This document shows, one piece after another, positions 26,197 to 35,375 of a DNA stretch of 64,000 nt. The position numbers and the translations under genes were made by a program. Under the pieces are notes generated by a model. It saw only the letters and a program-made list of their open reading frames with translations. It did no database searches and had not been told where the DNA came from. The DNA is from Lentzea albidocapillata (GTDB taxonomy: Bacteria; Actinomycetota; Actinomycetes; Mycobacteriales; Pseudonocardiaceae), in NCBI RefSeq assembly GCF_000719115.1, contig NZ_JOEA01000016.1:95963-159962 (forward strand), read 5' to 3'. Within the stretch, counting starts at the first letter, position 1, and each line of letters starts with the position of its first letter.

Positions 26197-27627
26197 CTAC
26201 TTCGTGACGGCGGCGAGCGCGTCCACGAGTCCGTGGCCGTAGAACGAGTTGTACTCCGAGTACCCGGTGCAGAACGCGTCCTGCACACCCGTCCGGTTCA
26301 GGTCGTAGTCGGCGGGGCACGCCAGCGTCTCCGCCTGCGCGTTCAGCATGCGCCCCAACGACACCGCGTCCTTCTCGGGATGCACCGACGCGATCAGCGC
26401 CGCCACCCCGGCCGCGTGCGGAGTCGCCATCGACGTGCCGCACGAGTAGTCGTACCCGGACGGCACGGTCGAGAGCACGCACCCGTTCGGCGAGCGCGAG
26501 TCGCCACCCGGCGCCGTCACGTCGATCGCGCCCAGCCCGTACGAGCTGTACCCGGCCTTGGTCTTGGTCGAATCGACCGCGGACACGCCCACGACGTTCT
26601 TGAGCTGTGCCGGGAGCACCACGCACGTCGAGTCGACCGGCCGCGTCTGCGCCTCGCCGTTCGTCGGCGACATCGAGTCGCGCCCCGGCCGGGACAGGTC
26701 GGCGGCGGCGTTCCCGGCGGCGGCGACCGTCAGCACGTTGCTCGAGGTCGCGTAGTCGACCGCACGGCGCACGGCCTCGTAGACGACGCGCTGACCGGGC
26801 TCGCTCTGGCACGTGAACAGGTACGGGTCGATGAAGTAGCTGTTGTTGGTGATCGTCATCTGCTGCGCGGCGGCCCACATGAAGCCGCACACCGCGTACT
26901 CGGGATAGATGAAGCCCTCGTCGTCCACGACCTTCACGGACGCGATGCGCACGCCCGGTGCGACACCCGTGGTGCCGCGGCCGTCGTCCGCGGCGGCGAT
27001 GGTGCCGGCGACGTGCGTGCCGTGGGGAGACGTCGTCGGGGCCCACGCGGACGGTGACGTGTCGGGCTTGCCGGTCAGGCACCCCGCGGACAGTTCGGGT
27101 GCCAGCGCGCCGGCCAGATCGGGGTGGCGGGCGTCGACGCCCGAGTCCAGCACGCCCACGACGACGGACTTGGAGCCCGTGGTGATCTCGTGCGCGGCCG
27201 GGGCGTTGATGAGATCCATGTCCCACTGTTCGGCCGAACGCACGCCCGACGGCCGGAACAGCTCCGTGTCGTCCTTCTTCCGCTTCACCGACCGCTTGGC
27301 GATGCTCTCGGCCTGGGCGCTGTACGCGCGCTGCGGGCCGATCCGGCCGAGGAAACCGGGGTCCGGCGAGGTGGCCACCGCGACGGAGATCTGCGGGTAG
27401 TAGACGGTGGTCAGGCCACACGCCTCGGTGATCTCGGAATCCGCCGTCTCGGCGGGCGTGAACTGCGGAAAGACCACCAGGTAGCGCAGCAGCGGACCAG
27501 GTTGGATGCAGGAGGGCGCCGCGGGAACCAGGTCTGGTTCCGCGCTTGCGGGCAGGGAGGCCGCCAAGCACCCGGCCACGAGCAACGCGGTCATCGCCGC
27601 CGCTCGTGCGCGGTGGGGCAGAGGCAC
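26197..27627 (-). CDS. Secreted subtilisin-like serine protease (peptidase S8)
   Basis: 476 residues with a signal peptide (MTALLVAGCLAASLPASA). VAGC also fits a lipobox, so it may be a lipoprotein. A propeptide-like region follows to about residue 145. The catalytic triad is D161 (VGVLDSGVDARHPDL), H202 (SPHGTHVAGTIAA) and S399 (CGTSMATPHAAG), with the oxyanion Asn in AAAGNAA. The gene lies on the opposite strand between the radical SAM gene and its normal DUF2344 partner. It therefore looks like an insertion into a conserved block. Its upstream region borders the DUF2344 gene head to head. Confidence 0.93.
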   Translation of the reverse strand: MPLPHRARAAAMTALLVAGCLAASLPASAEPDLVPAAPSCIQPGPLLRYLVVFPQFTPAETADSEITEACGLTTVYYPQISVAVATSPDPGFLGRIGPQRAYSAQAESIAKRSVKRKKDDTELFRPSGVRSAEQWDMDLINAPAAHEITTGSKSVVVGVLDSGVDARHPDLAGALAPELSAGCLTGKPDTSPSAWAPTTSPHGTHVAGTIAAADDGRGTTGVAPGVRIASVKVVDDEGFIYPEYAVCGFMWAAAQQMTITNNSYFIDPYLFTCQSEPGQRVVYEAVRRAVDYATSSNVLTVAAAGNAAADLSRPGRDSMSPTNGEAQTRPVDSTCVVLPAQLKNVVGVSAVDSTKTKAGYSSYGLGAIDVTAPGGDSRSPNGCVLSTVPSGYDYSCGTSMATPHAAGVAALIASVHPEKDAVSLGRMLNAQAETLACPADYDLNRTGVQDAFCTGYSEYNSFYGHGLVDALAAVTK

Positions 27628-27832
27628 CAGGGACCTCCAGGTCGGCAGGGCGTCCAGTCAGCCGGACCGTAGCCACGCGCAACGATCTAGACAAGCTGAA
27701 CGTTCTGAATCAGGTTCACGGTACCGTCCTCATGGACGAACAGCCTGCGCCGATGGGACCGCTCACCCGTCGGAACACCACTCGGGAGCACCGCTGAGCC
27801 GCAACCTGCCGAACAACCCCTCCGCCGTCGCG

Positions 27833-28558
27833 GTGCAGAAACTGCGCCTGCGCTACACCAAGCGGGGGAGGTTGCGTTTCACTTCGCACCGCGACATCGC
27901 TCGCACGTTCGAACGTGCGCTGCGCAGGGCAGGCGTACCCATGGCCTACTCCCAGGGGTTCAGCCCTCACCCGAAGGTGTCGTGGGTCGGCGCCGCGCCG
28001 ACCGGCGTGGCCAGCGAGGCCGAGTACGTCGAGGTCTCGGTGGTCGAGGAGGTCGACCCGATGGCGCTCAAGGCCGCGCTCGACGAGGCGTTGCCACCCG
28101 GCATCGACATCGTCGACATCGTCCAGGCGCGAGGTGGCAACCTCACCGAGCGTATCGACGCGAGTGAGTGGAGGATCGAGCTCGACGGCGTCGAGCCCGA
28201 AGAGCTCGCGAAGGCGGTGAGCGTCTTCCTCGCGGCCGAGTCCGTCGAGGTCGAGCGGCTCACCAAGAACGGCACGAAGATGCTCGACGTGCGGCCCGCC
28301 GTCGTGTCAGCGCTGGTCGAACCCCGTTCGAGCGACGCCGGACACGATGACACCGCTTTGTCACGACCGTGTGGGATACTCATGACGGTTGTACGGCAGG
28401 TAACGCCTACCGTGCGACCCGACGACGTGCTGAATGCGCTTCGCGTCGTGGCCGATCTCGTGCCGCCGGTACCTGCGAGAGCAACCCGGATGGCGCAGGG
28501 AAGGCTCGACGGCGAGGGCAGGCTGGCGGACCCGCTCCAGCAGGACAGAGAGTCCTGA
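27833..28558 (+). CDS. TIGR03936 / DUF2344 radical SAM-associated protein
   Basis: 241 residues from GTG at 27833 (MQKLRLRYTKRGRLRFTSHRD). KRGRLRFTSHRDIARTFERALRRAGVPMAYSQGFSPHPKVSWVGAAPTGVASEAEYVEV is the highly conserved DUF2344 opening. The domain is often fused to, or encoded beside, TIGR03960 radical SAM proteins and rne, suggesting a shared role in RNA or ribosome maturation (inference from neighbourhood only). Start is uncertain: a CTG at 27794 in the same frame would give MSRNLPNNPSAVAVQKL and has GGGAG five bases before it, while the GTG has no visible ribosome-binding site. Confidence 0.88.
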   Translation: MQKLRLRYTKRGRLRFTSHRDIARTFERALRRAGVPMAYSQGFSPHPKVSWVGAAPTGVASEAEYVEVSVVEEVDPMALKAALDEALPPGIDIVDIVQARGGNLTERIDASEWRIELDGVEPEELAKAVSVFLAAESVEVERLTKNGTKMLDVRPAVVSALVEPRSSDAGHDDTALSRPCGILMTVVRQVTPTVRPDDVLNALRVVADLVPPVPARATRMAQGRLDGEGRLADPLQQDRES

Positions 28559-28784
28559 CGAGCGCTGACAGTGTCAGTTTGGTCCAACCTTGTGACGCGC
28601 ATACAGGAGGAGCGGCGCTGACAGCGGCGTCGTCGTGGGACCTGCGCAAGCGTGCGCCCAGTGAGGCGCCACGCCGCTGCGCGAGAGGCAAGGATTCCCG
28701 CCGCGAGAAGCGGTGGAGAGAGACTAAGAGAGGCCCCTGCGCGGCCGCGTCCTCACGGGACGCGCCCGGGGGTGGAGGAGCTGC

Positions 28785-31700
28785 ATGTCGAACAAGGACA
28801 AGCCTGCCGGTGTCACCGGCGGGCAGGGCGTGGTTGCCGCACGCCCCGAACTGGCGGACCTGCCGGACAAGTTGCGGGTCCACGCACTGGCGAAACTGCT
28901 GGACGTCAGCAGCAAGGACGTGATGACGGCGCTGGCCGACCTCGGTGAGGTCCCCAAAAGCGCGCAGTCGAGCGTCAGCCGCGACGTCGCGCTGAAGGTC
29001 GCCGAGACACTCGTCGACTGGGACGACGTGGTCACCGGTGAGGTCACCGAGGACTACGAGGCGCCCGCGATCCCGGCGTTCGAGGCACCGGCGCTCGCGC
29101 CGATCTTCGCCGCGCCGAGCGCGGTGTTCCTGCCGCCTCAGCCGATCGAACGGCCGAAGGCCCCGCCCTCGCCGTTCGTCGTCGAGGAGGAGCCGGTAGT
29201 CGAGGAGAAGTCCGTCGGCGAGATCGCCGCGGACGAGCTCGACGCCGCCGAGGCAGCCGAGGCGGAGACCGACGCCGAGGTCGACGGTGACGACGAGGCG
29301 GACAGCCGCCGTCGCCGCCGCCGTGGCCGTCGTGGCCGAGGCCGCGGCAAGGGCACGGACGGCGAGGGCGGTGAGGAGACCGACGAGGCTCCGGCCGAGG
29401 AAGCCTCCGAGAGCGCCGAGAGCGACGACGCCGCCGAGGCCGAGGACGAGGGCGACGAGAGCTCGACCCGCCGTCGCCGTCGCCGCCGTCGCCGCAAGAC
29501 CGGCGCGGAGGACGAGGTCACGTCCGAGGACGACCCGCCGAACACGGTCGTGCACGTCCGCGAGACGCGGGACGCGCGCGACGACAAGGCCGACTCCGAA
29601 GCCGCGCAGAGCGAGGTCCGCAGCATTCGCGGCTCCACGCGCCTGGAGGCCAAGCGCCAGCGCCGTCGTGACGGTCGCGAGGCCGGCCGCCGCCGTGCCC
29701 CGGTGCTGACCGAGGCCGAGTTCCTGGCCCGCCGCGAGGCCGTGGCCCGCACGATGGTCGTCCGCGAGCGCGGCGACCGCACCCAGATCGGCGTGCTGGA
29801 AGACGGCGTGCTGGTCGAGCACTTCGTCACGTCGTCGGGCTCCGGCTCGATCGTGGGCAACGTCTACCTCGGCCGCGTGCAGAACGTGCTGCCGAGCATG
29901 GAAGCCGCGTTCATCGACATCGGCCGCGGCCGCAACGCCGTGCTCTACGCCGGCGAGGTCGACTGGGACGCCGCCGGTCTCGAGGGCAAGTCCCGCAAGA
30001 TCGAGCAGGCGCTCTCCAGCGGCGACTCGGTGCTCGTCCAGGTCACCAAGGACCCGATCGGTCACAAGGGCGCCCGGCTGACCACGCAGATCAGCCTGCC
30101 CGGCCGCTTCCTGGTCTACGTGCCCGGCGGCGGCGCCACCGGCATCAGCCGCAAGCTGTCGGACAACGAGCGCAAGCGCCTCAAGGACATCCTCAAGCGC
30201 GTCGTCCCCGAGGACGCCGGTGTGATCATCCGCACCGCGTCGGAGGGCATCGGCGAGGAGGAACTGGGCCGCGACGTCACGCGTCTGCAGGCGCAGTGGA
30301 AGGTCATCAAGGAGAAGTCCGCGAGCACCTCCACCAAGGCGCCGGTGCTGCTCTACGAAGAGCCGGACCTGCTGGTGAAGGTCGTCCGCGACCTGTTCAC
30401 CGAGGACTTCGCCCAGCTCGTCGTCCAGGGCGACGAGGCGTGGGAGGTCATCGACTCCTACGTCCGCCACGTGGCGCCGGACCTGCAGGACCGCCTGAAG
30501 AAGCACGTCGGCAACAACGACGCGTTCGTCGAGTACCGCATCGACGAGCAGCTGATGAAGGCCCTGGACCGCAAGGTCTGGCTGCCGTCGGGTGGTTACC
30601 TGATCATCGACCGCACCGAGGCGATGACGGTCATCGACGTCAACACCGGCAAGTTCACCGGGTCGGGCGGCAACCTCGAAGAGACCGTCACGCGCAACAA
30701 CCTGGAGTCGGCGGAGGAGATCGTCCGCCAGCTCCGGCTGCGCGACATCGGCGGCATCATCGTCATCGACTTCATCGACATGGTCCTGGAGTCGAACCGC
30801 GACCTGGTGCTGCGCCGCCTGACCGAGTGCCTCGGCCGCGACCGCACGCGTCACCAGGTCGCCGAGGTCACCTCGCTGGGTCTCGTCCAGATGACCCGCA
30901 AGCGGGTCGGCACGGGCCTGCTCGAGGCGTTCAGCCAGACGTGTGAGCACTGCCGCGGCCGCGGCGTCGTCGTGTCCACCGAGCCCATGCACTCGCACGG
31001 TGGTGGCAACGGTGGCGGCCAGCAGCAGCCGCAGCAGACCAGTGGCCGCAAGTCGCGCCGCAACAAGGGCGGCGGCGAGCAGGCGGCCGAGACCACCGAG
31101 GTCGTCGAGGCGCCGGCCGAGCCCGAGGTCGTCGAGGTCTTCGAGCCCGGTGAGCCGGAGGACACCACCGAGGACGTGGTCGCCGCCGACCAGGAGCACG
31201 AGGCCCACGGCCGTCGTCGCCGCCGTCGTCGTGGCCGCGACAAGGAGCCGCAGGCCGTGGTCGACGCGGTCGTGGTCGAGGAGCAGGCGCTCAACGGTCA
31301 CGTGCCGCACGAGGTCGCCGAGGACCCGGCGCCCGTCGAGCTCGAGCCCGTCGTCACCGAGCCCGAGGTGATCGAGGAGACGGCCGAGGAGCTCGTCGAG
31401 CCCATCGCCGAGCAGCCCGTCGCCACGGGTCGCATCGGTGCCCAGCGGCCCGCCGAGCCCGAGCAGGAGCAGCCCGTCGCGACGGGTCGCATCGGAGCTC
31501 AGCAGCCCACGGTGACCGGCCGCATCGGCGCCCAGCGGCCCCTTCCGGCCGCCGAGCCCGAGCAGGAGCCCGCCGAGGCCCCGCAGCCGGTCTCCGCACC
31601 CGAGCCCGTCGCCGCTGCCCCTGTGGCCGCGGTGGAGGCCCCTGCGGCCCGTCCGCGGCGTCGCGCGGCCAAGCGTCCTGCCGGTGCGCCAGCGGCCGAG

Positions 31701-31829
31701 GCACCCGCCCCGATCGTGGTCGAGGTGCCCAAGCAGCCCGAGGTCCAGATGCCCGCACCGGTGGTCACCACCACCCGCAGGCGCCGCGCCGTGTCGCGGC
31801 CCGCGGGACCGCCGGTCCAGGAGGACTGA
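28785..31829 (+). CDS. rne: Ribonuclease E/G family endoribonuclease
   Basis: 1,014 residues; cleaves single-stranded RNA in mRNA decay and rRNA processing. An IF2-N type domain comes first (LRVHALAKLLDVSSKDVMTALADLG, residues about 31-55). An acidic/arginine-rich disordered region follows (about 130-290) with [19 protein letters not shown] tracts. The catalytic core has the S1 domain (GNVYLGRVQNVLPSMEAAFIDIG), the DNase I-like site (VIDVNTGKFTG, IIVIDFIDM) and the Zn-link CEHCRGRG. The C-terminal scaffold is disordered and Pro/Glu-rich with three TGRIGAQ repeats (about 879-917). ATG at 28785 has GGAGGAG. A hairpin terminator follows. Confidence 0.95.
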   Translation: MSNKDKPAGVTGGQGVVAARPELADLPDKLRVHALAKLLDVSSKDVMTALADLGEVPKSAQSSVSRDVALKVAETLVDWDDVVTGEVTEDYEAPAIPAFEAPALAPIFAAPSAVFLPPQPIERPKAPPSPFVVEEEPVVEEKSVGEIAADELDAAEAAEAETDAEVDGDDEADSRRRRRRGRRGRGRGKGTDGEGGEETDEAPAEEASESAESDDAAEAEDEGDESSTRRRRRRRRRKTGAEDEVTSEDDPPNTVVHVRETRDARDDKADSEAAQSEVRSIRGSTRLEAKRQRRRDGREAGRRRAPVLTEAEFLARREAVARTMVVRERGDRTQIGVLEDGVLVEHFVTSSGSGSIVGNVYLGRVQNVLPSMEAAFIDIGRGRNAVLYAGEVDWDAAGLEGKSRKIEQALSSGDSVLVQVTKDPIGHKGARLTTQISLPGRFLVYVPGGGATGISRKLSDNERKRLKDILKRVVPEDAGVIIRTASEGIGEEELGRDVTRLQAQWKVIKEKSASTSTKAPVLLYEEPDLLVKVVRDLFTEDFAQLVVQGDEAWEVIDSYVRHVAPDLQDRLKKHVGNNDAFVEYRIDEQLMKALDRKVWLPSGGYLIIDRTEAMTVIDVNTGKFTGSGGNLEETVTRNNLESAEEIVRQLRLRDIGGIIVIDFIDMVLESNRDLVLRRLTECLGRDRTRHQVAEVTSLGLVQMTRKRVGTGLLEAFSQTCEHCRGRGVVVSTEPMHSHGGGNGGGQQQPQQTSGRKSRRNKGGGEQAAETTEVVEAPAEPEVVEVFEPGEPEDTTEDVVAADQEHEAHGRRRRRRRGRDKEPQAVVDAVVVEEQALNGHVPHEVAEDPAPVELEPVVTEPEVIEETAEELVEPIAEQPVATGRIGAQRPAEPEQEQPVATGRIGAQQPTVTGRIGAQRPLPAAEPEQEPAEAPQPVSAPEPVAAAPVAAVEAPAARPRRRAAKRPAGAPAAEAPAPIVVEVPKQPEVQMPAPVVTTTRRRRAVSRPAGPPVQED

Positions 31830-31843
31830 CGCGAGATAGCGAG

Positions 31844-31874
31844 ACCGGGGTCGCCTGCGGGCGGCCCCGGTTTT
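31844..31874 (+). terminator. Rho-independent terminator after rne
   Basis: ACCGGGGTCGCC at 31844-31855 pairs with GGCGGCCCCGGT at 31860-31871 (one G-T wobble) around TGCG, followed by TTTT. It separates rne from rplU, so rplU-rpmA need their own promoter. Confidence 0.85.
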
Positions 31875-31938
31875 GCGTTGCGGGACAACGTTGTGAGGGA
31901 CCGCACAGCCTGCGGGAACGTGATCGGGGCACCCCGGT

Positions 31939-32094
31939 TTGCTCCAGGAGTACCCACTCCCGTAACCTTGTGGACGGCCCGCCATCCGACGGGTCCTGTC
32001 GTGTGCCTCCTCTGGTGCCTAATGGTGGAAACACCGTCCCAGTTTGGTTGGCGCACGGCCCGTCACCATCGAGTAGCAGGAGACTTCCGTCCTG
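31939..32094 (+). promoter_or_regulatory. Likely promoter and leader of rplU-rpmA
   Basis: TTGCTC at 31939-31944 and TAACCT at 31963-31968, 18 bases apart, are a reasonable vegetative promoter downstream of the rne terminator. The roughly 120-base leader before rplU is long enough for autoregulatory structure, but I could not fold a convincing one. GCAGGAGA precedes the rplU ATG. Confidence 0.4.
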
Positions 32095-32406
32095 ATGTAC
32101 GCGATCGTCAAGACCGGCGGCAAGCAGTACAAGGTCGCTGTCGGCGACATCGTCGAGGTCGAGAAGCTCGAGGGCGAGCCGGGCACCGAAATCTCCCTCC
32201 AGGCGCTGCTCGTGGTCGACGGCACTGACGTCACCGCAGACGCGGCGGCCCTGGCGAAGTTCTCGGTTACCGGCAAGCTGGTCGAGCACACCAAGGGCCC
32301 GAAGATTCGCATCCACAAGTTCAAGAACAAGACCGGCTACCACAAGCGACAGGGTCACCGTCAGAAGTTGACCCGTGTCGAGGTCACCGGCATCACCGGT
32401 AAGTGA
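32095..32406 (+). CDS. rplU: 50S ribosomal protein L21 (bL21)
   Basis: 103 residues, normal length. [30 protein letters not shown] is the standard L21 opening and the C-terminal [21 protein letters not shown] is the L21 signature that binds 23S rRNA. It is followed 14 bases later by rpmA and then obg, the universal L21-L27-Obg block. Confidence 0.98.
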   Translation: MYAIVKTGGKQYKVAVGDIVEVEKLEGEPGTEISLQALLVVDGTDVTADAAALAKFSVTGKLVEHTKGPKIRIHKFKNKTGYHKRQGHRQKLTRVEVTGITGK

Positions 32407-32420
32407 GGACCTGACTTCTC

Positions 32421-32678
32421 ATGGCACACAAAAAGGGTGCATCCAGTTCCCGCAACGGCCGTGACTCCAACGCCCAGTACCTGGGTGTGAAGCGGTACGG
32501 CGGTCAGGTCGTCAAGGCCGGCGAGATCCTGATCCGCCAGCGCGGCACCAAGTTCCACCCCGGCGTCGGCGTCGGCATCGGCAAGGACGACACCCTGTTC
32601 GCCCTGCTGCCCGGTGCGGTGGAGTTCGGTATGAAGCGCGGTCGCAAGACCGTCAACATCGTTCCGGCCACGGTCTGA
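32421..32678 (+). CDS. rpmA: 50S ribosomal protein L27 (bL27)
   Basis: 85 residues. [29 protein letters not shown] is the conserved N-terminus that reaches toward the peptidyl transferase centre. Unlike Firmicutes L27 there is no cleavable extension: the AHKKG tail starts immediately. Codon use is highly biased, as expected for a ribosomal protein. A terminator-like hairpin follows at 32713. Confidence 0.98.
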   Translation: MAHKKGASSSRNGRDSNAQYLGVKRYGGQVVKAGEILIRQRGTKFHPGVGVGIGKDDTLFALLPGAVEFGMKRGRKTVNIVPATV

Positions 32679-32712
32679 GGACCGTTTCCGCAACGTAGTT
32701 GTTAGACCTCTG

Positions 32713-32752
32713 CGAGGGGCGGGCCCGGTCATCCGGCTCCGCCCCTCGTTGT
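32713..32752 (+). terminator. Terminator hairpin between rpmA and obg
   Basis: CGAGGGGCGG at 32713-32722 pairs with CCGCCCCTCG at 32739-32748, with TTGTTTG after the stem. It lies 30 bases before the obg start, so obg is either read through or uses its own promoter. Confidence 0.75.
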
Positions 32753-32782
32753 TTGTTCAGACCTTTGAAGGGAAGTAGTTCC

Positions 32783-34243
32783 GTGGCCCGCTTCGTAGAC
32801 CGTGTGGTGATCCACGCTGCCGCCGGCAACGGGGGCAACGGTTGTGCTTCAGTGCACCGCGAGAAGTTCAAGCCGCTCGGCGGCCCGGACGGCGGCAACG
32901 GAGGCAGTGGCGGCAACGTCATCCTCGTCGTCGACTCGCAGGTGCACACCCTGCTGGACTTCCACTTCCGCCCGCACGCCTCCGCCACCAGCGGCAAGGC
33001 CGGTGCCGGTGCGAACCGCGACGGCGCGAACGGCGAGGACCTGATCCTGCGCGTCCCGGACGGCACCGTCGTGCTGACCGAGGCCGGCGAGATCGTCGCG
33101 GACCTCGTGGGCGAGGGCACCCAGCTCATCGCGGCGGCCGGTGGCCGTGGCGGTCTGGGCAACGCCTCGCTCGCGTCCAGGGCCCGCAAGGCCCCCGGTT
33201 TCGCGCTGCTCGGTGAGCCGGGCGAGACGCGCGACCTGGTGCTGGAGCTCAAGTCCGTCGCGGACGTCGGTCTCCTCGGCTTCCCGTCGGCGGGCAAGTC
33301 GTCGCTGATCGCGGTGCTCTCCGCCGCGAAGCCGAAGATCGCCGACTACCCGTTCACGACGCTGGTCCCGAACCTCGGCGTGATCACCGCGGGCGAGACC
33401 ATCTTCACGATGGCCGACGTCCCCGGCCTGATCCCCGGCGCGTCGCAGGGCAAGGGCCTCGGCCTCGACTTCCTGCGCCACATCGAGCGCACCGCCGTCC
33501 TCGCGCACGTCGTCGACTGCGCGACGTTCGAGCCGGGCCGCGACCCGATCGCGGACATCGACGCGCTGGAGAAGGAACTCTCGGAGTACACCCCGGCGCT
33601 CGGCGGCAACTTCGAGGACCGCCCGCGCGTGGTGATCCTCAACAAGGTCGACATCCCGGACGCCCAGGACCTCGCCGACATCGTCCGCCCGGAGATCGAG
33701 GCCCGCGGGCTGCCGGTCTTCGAGGTGTCGACGGTGTCCCGCCAGGGCCTGCGCGAGCTGACGTTCAAGCTGGCCGAGGTCGTGCGCGAGTACCGCGAGG
33801 CCAAGCCGAAGCAGGAATCGACCCGAATCGTGCTGCGGCCGACCGCCGTGGACGACCAGGGCTTCACCGTGATCGAGGACCCCTCGGTCGAGGGTGGCTT
33901 CATCGTGAAGGGCGAACGCCCCGAGCGCTGGATCCGCCAGACCGACTTCTCCAACGACGAAGCCGTCGGTTACCTCGCGGACCGCCTCAACAGGCTGGGC
34001 GTCGAGGAGAAGCTCGTGAAGATGGGCGCCGTCCCCGGTTGCCAGGTCACCATCGGCGACCTGATCTTCGACTGGGAGCCGACCACCCCGGCCGGCATCG
34101 CGATGACGATGACCGGACGAGGCTCGGACATCCGTCTCGAGCGCAACGACCGCATCGGCGCCCACGAGCGCAAGGCCCTGAAGAAGGCCCGCCGCGCGCC
34201 CGGTGAGTACGGCGACGACTACGGTGTTTCCAGCGAGGAGTAA
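32783..34243 (+). CDS. obgE: GTPase Obg (CgtA), ribosome assembly
   Basis: 486 residues. The glycine-rich Obg fold opens the protein ([34 protein letters not shown]). The G domain has G1 GFPSAGKSS at about 166, G2/G3 [13 protein letters not shown] and [10 protein letters not shown], and G4 NKVD. An OCT domain follows in the C-terminal 130 residues ([43 protein letters not shown]). It acts on 50S maturation. GTG at 32783 is chosen because it starts the conserved domain (MARFVDRVV) and has GAAGGGAAG upstream. proB follows after four bases. Confidence 0.96.
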   Translation: MARFVDRVVIHAAAGNGGNGCASVHREKFKPLGGPDGGNGGSGGNVILVVDSQVHTLLDFHFRPHASATSGKAGAGANRDGANGEDLILRVPDGTVVLTEAGEIVADLVGEGTQLIAAAGGRGGLGNASLASRARKAPGFALLGEPGETRDLVLELKSVADVGLLGFPSAGKSSLIAVLSAAKPKIADYPFTTLVPNLGVITAGETIFTMADVPGLIPGASQGKGLGLDFLRHIERTAVLAHVVDCATFEPGRDPIADIDALEKELSEYTPALGGNFEDRPRVVILNKVDIPDAQDLADIVRPEIEARGLPVFEVSTVSRQGLRELTFKLAEVVREYREAKPKQESTRIVLRPTAVDDQGFTVIEDPSVEGGFIVKGERPERWIRQTDFSNDEAVGYLADRLNRLGVEEKLVKMGAVPGCQVTIGDLIFDWEPTTPAGIAMTMTGRGSDIRLERNDRIGAHERKALKKARRAPGEYGDDYGVSSEE

Positions 34244-34247
34244 CACA

Positions 34248-35375
34248 GTGACGGCCCCCGTGGTCTCACAAGCTCGGCAAGCGGTCGCTTCGGCGAACCG
34301 CATCGTGGTCAAGGTCGGTTCTTCTTCTTTGACCACAGCGGAAGGTGGCCTCGACCCAGCGCGTCTCGACGCGCTGGTCGACGCCCTCGCCGCCCGTGCC
34401 GCAGCGGGCAGCCAGGTGGTGCTCGTGTCGTCGGGTGCGATCGCCGCCGGCCTGGCCCCGTTGAAGCTCTCCCGCCGCCCCCGCGACCTTGCTACCCAGC
34501 AGGCTGCGGCGAGCGTCGGCCAGCTCACCTTGGCGCACGCCTACGCGAACTCGTTCGGCCGCTACTCACTGACCGTCGGCCAGGTGCTGCTGACCGCCGA
34601 CGACGTGGTGCGCCGCGCGCACTACCGCAACGCCCAGCGGACGTTCTCGCGGTTGCTGGCGTTGGGTGCCGTTCCTGTCGTGAACGAGAACGACACCGTT
34701 GCCACCGAAGAGATCCGCTTCGGCGACAACGACCGTCTCGCGGCCTTGGTCGCTCACCTCGTCGGCGCCGACGCGCTGTTCCTGCTGTCCGATGTGGACG
34801 CCCTCTACTCGGGCGACCCGCGCAAGCCGGGAGCCGTCCGCATCGCCGAGGTGGCCTCAGCGTCCGATGTAGACGGTGTGAAGGCGGGCACCGCCGGCGC
34901 GTCCGGCCTCGGCACCGGCGGCATGGCCTCCAAACTCGCCGCCGCCCGCCTGGCCTCGTCCGCGGGCATCCCGGTGCTGCTCACCAGCGCCACCGAAGCA
35001 GGCAGGGCACTGACCTCCGCCGACGTGGGCACCGCCTTCGCCGCGACGGGTTCCCGCCTCACCGCCCGCCGCTTCTGGCTGGGCTACGCCACCGACGCCA
35101 ACGGCCGCCTGCACCTCGACGACGGCGCGGTCGCCGCGGTCGTGGGCAGGCGTCGTTCGTTGCTGGCCGCCGGAATCACCGGTGTGGACGGCGACTTCGA
35201 GGCAGGCGACGTCGTGGAACTGGTCAGCCTGGCGGGCGAGGTCGTGGCCCGCGGCGTGGCCGGTTACGACTCGGCCGAGCTGCCGTCGTTGATCGGCCGC
35301 AAGACCCACGACCTGCCGGAAGAGCAGCGCCGCGAGGTCGTGCACGCGGACGACCTGGTGCCGCTGGCTAGGTGA
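34248..35375 (+). CDS. proB: Glutamate 5-kinase
   Basis: 375 residues; first step of proline synthesis, phosphorylating glutamate. [13 protein letters not shown] begins the amino acid kinase domain, with [18 protein letters not shown] and [35 protein letters not shown] as the substrate and ATP blocks. The C-terminal PUA domain ([40 protein letters not shown]) is present. GTG at 34248 has GAGGAG seven bases upstream, inside the obg stop region. The gene ends overlapping the MFS gene on the other strand by eight bases. proA is 7.2 kb further on. Confidence 0.96.
   Translation: MTAPVVSQARQAVASANRIVVKVGSSSLTTAEGGLDPARLDALVDALAARAAAGSQVVLVSSGAIAAGLAPLKLSRRPRDLATQQAAASVGQLTLAHAYANSFGRYSLTVGQVLLTADDVVRRAHYRNAQRTFSRLLALGAVPVVNENDTVATEEIRFGDNDRLAALVAHLVGADALFLLSDVDALYSGDPRKPGAVRIAEVASASDVDGVKAGTAGASGLGTGGMASKLAAARLASSAGIPVLLTSATEAGRALTSADVGTAFAATGSRLTARRFWLGYATDANGRLHLDDGAVAAVVGRRRSLLAAGITGVDGDFEAGDVVELVSLAGEVVARGVAGYDSAELPSLIGRKTHDLPEEQRREVVHADDLVPLAR

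Noticed and set aside
22983..26288. 1,101-residue minus-strand open frame across the ABC permeases and the radical SAM gene
   Set aside because: It spans three clear plus-strand genes, has shadow-type composition and no domain.
28407..31985. 1,192-residue minus-strand open frame across rne
   Set aside because: Leu/Gly/Asp-rich antisense shadow; the plus strand encodes an unmistakable RNase E/G.
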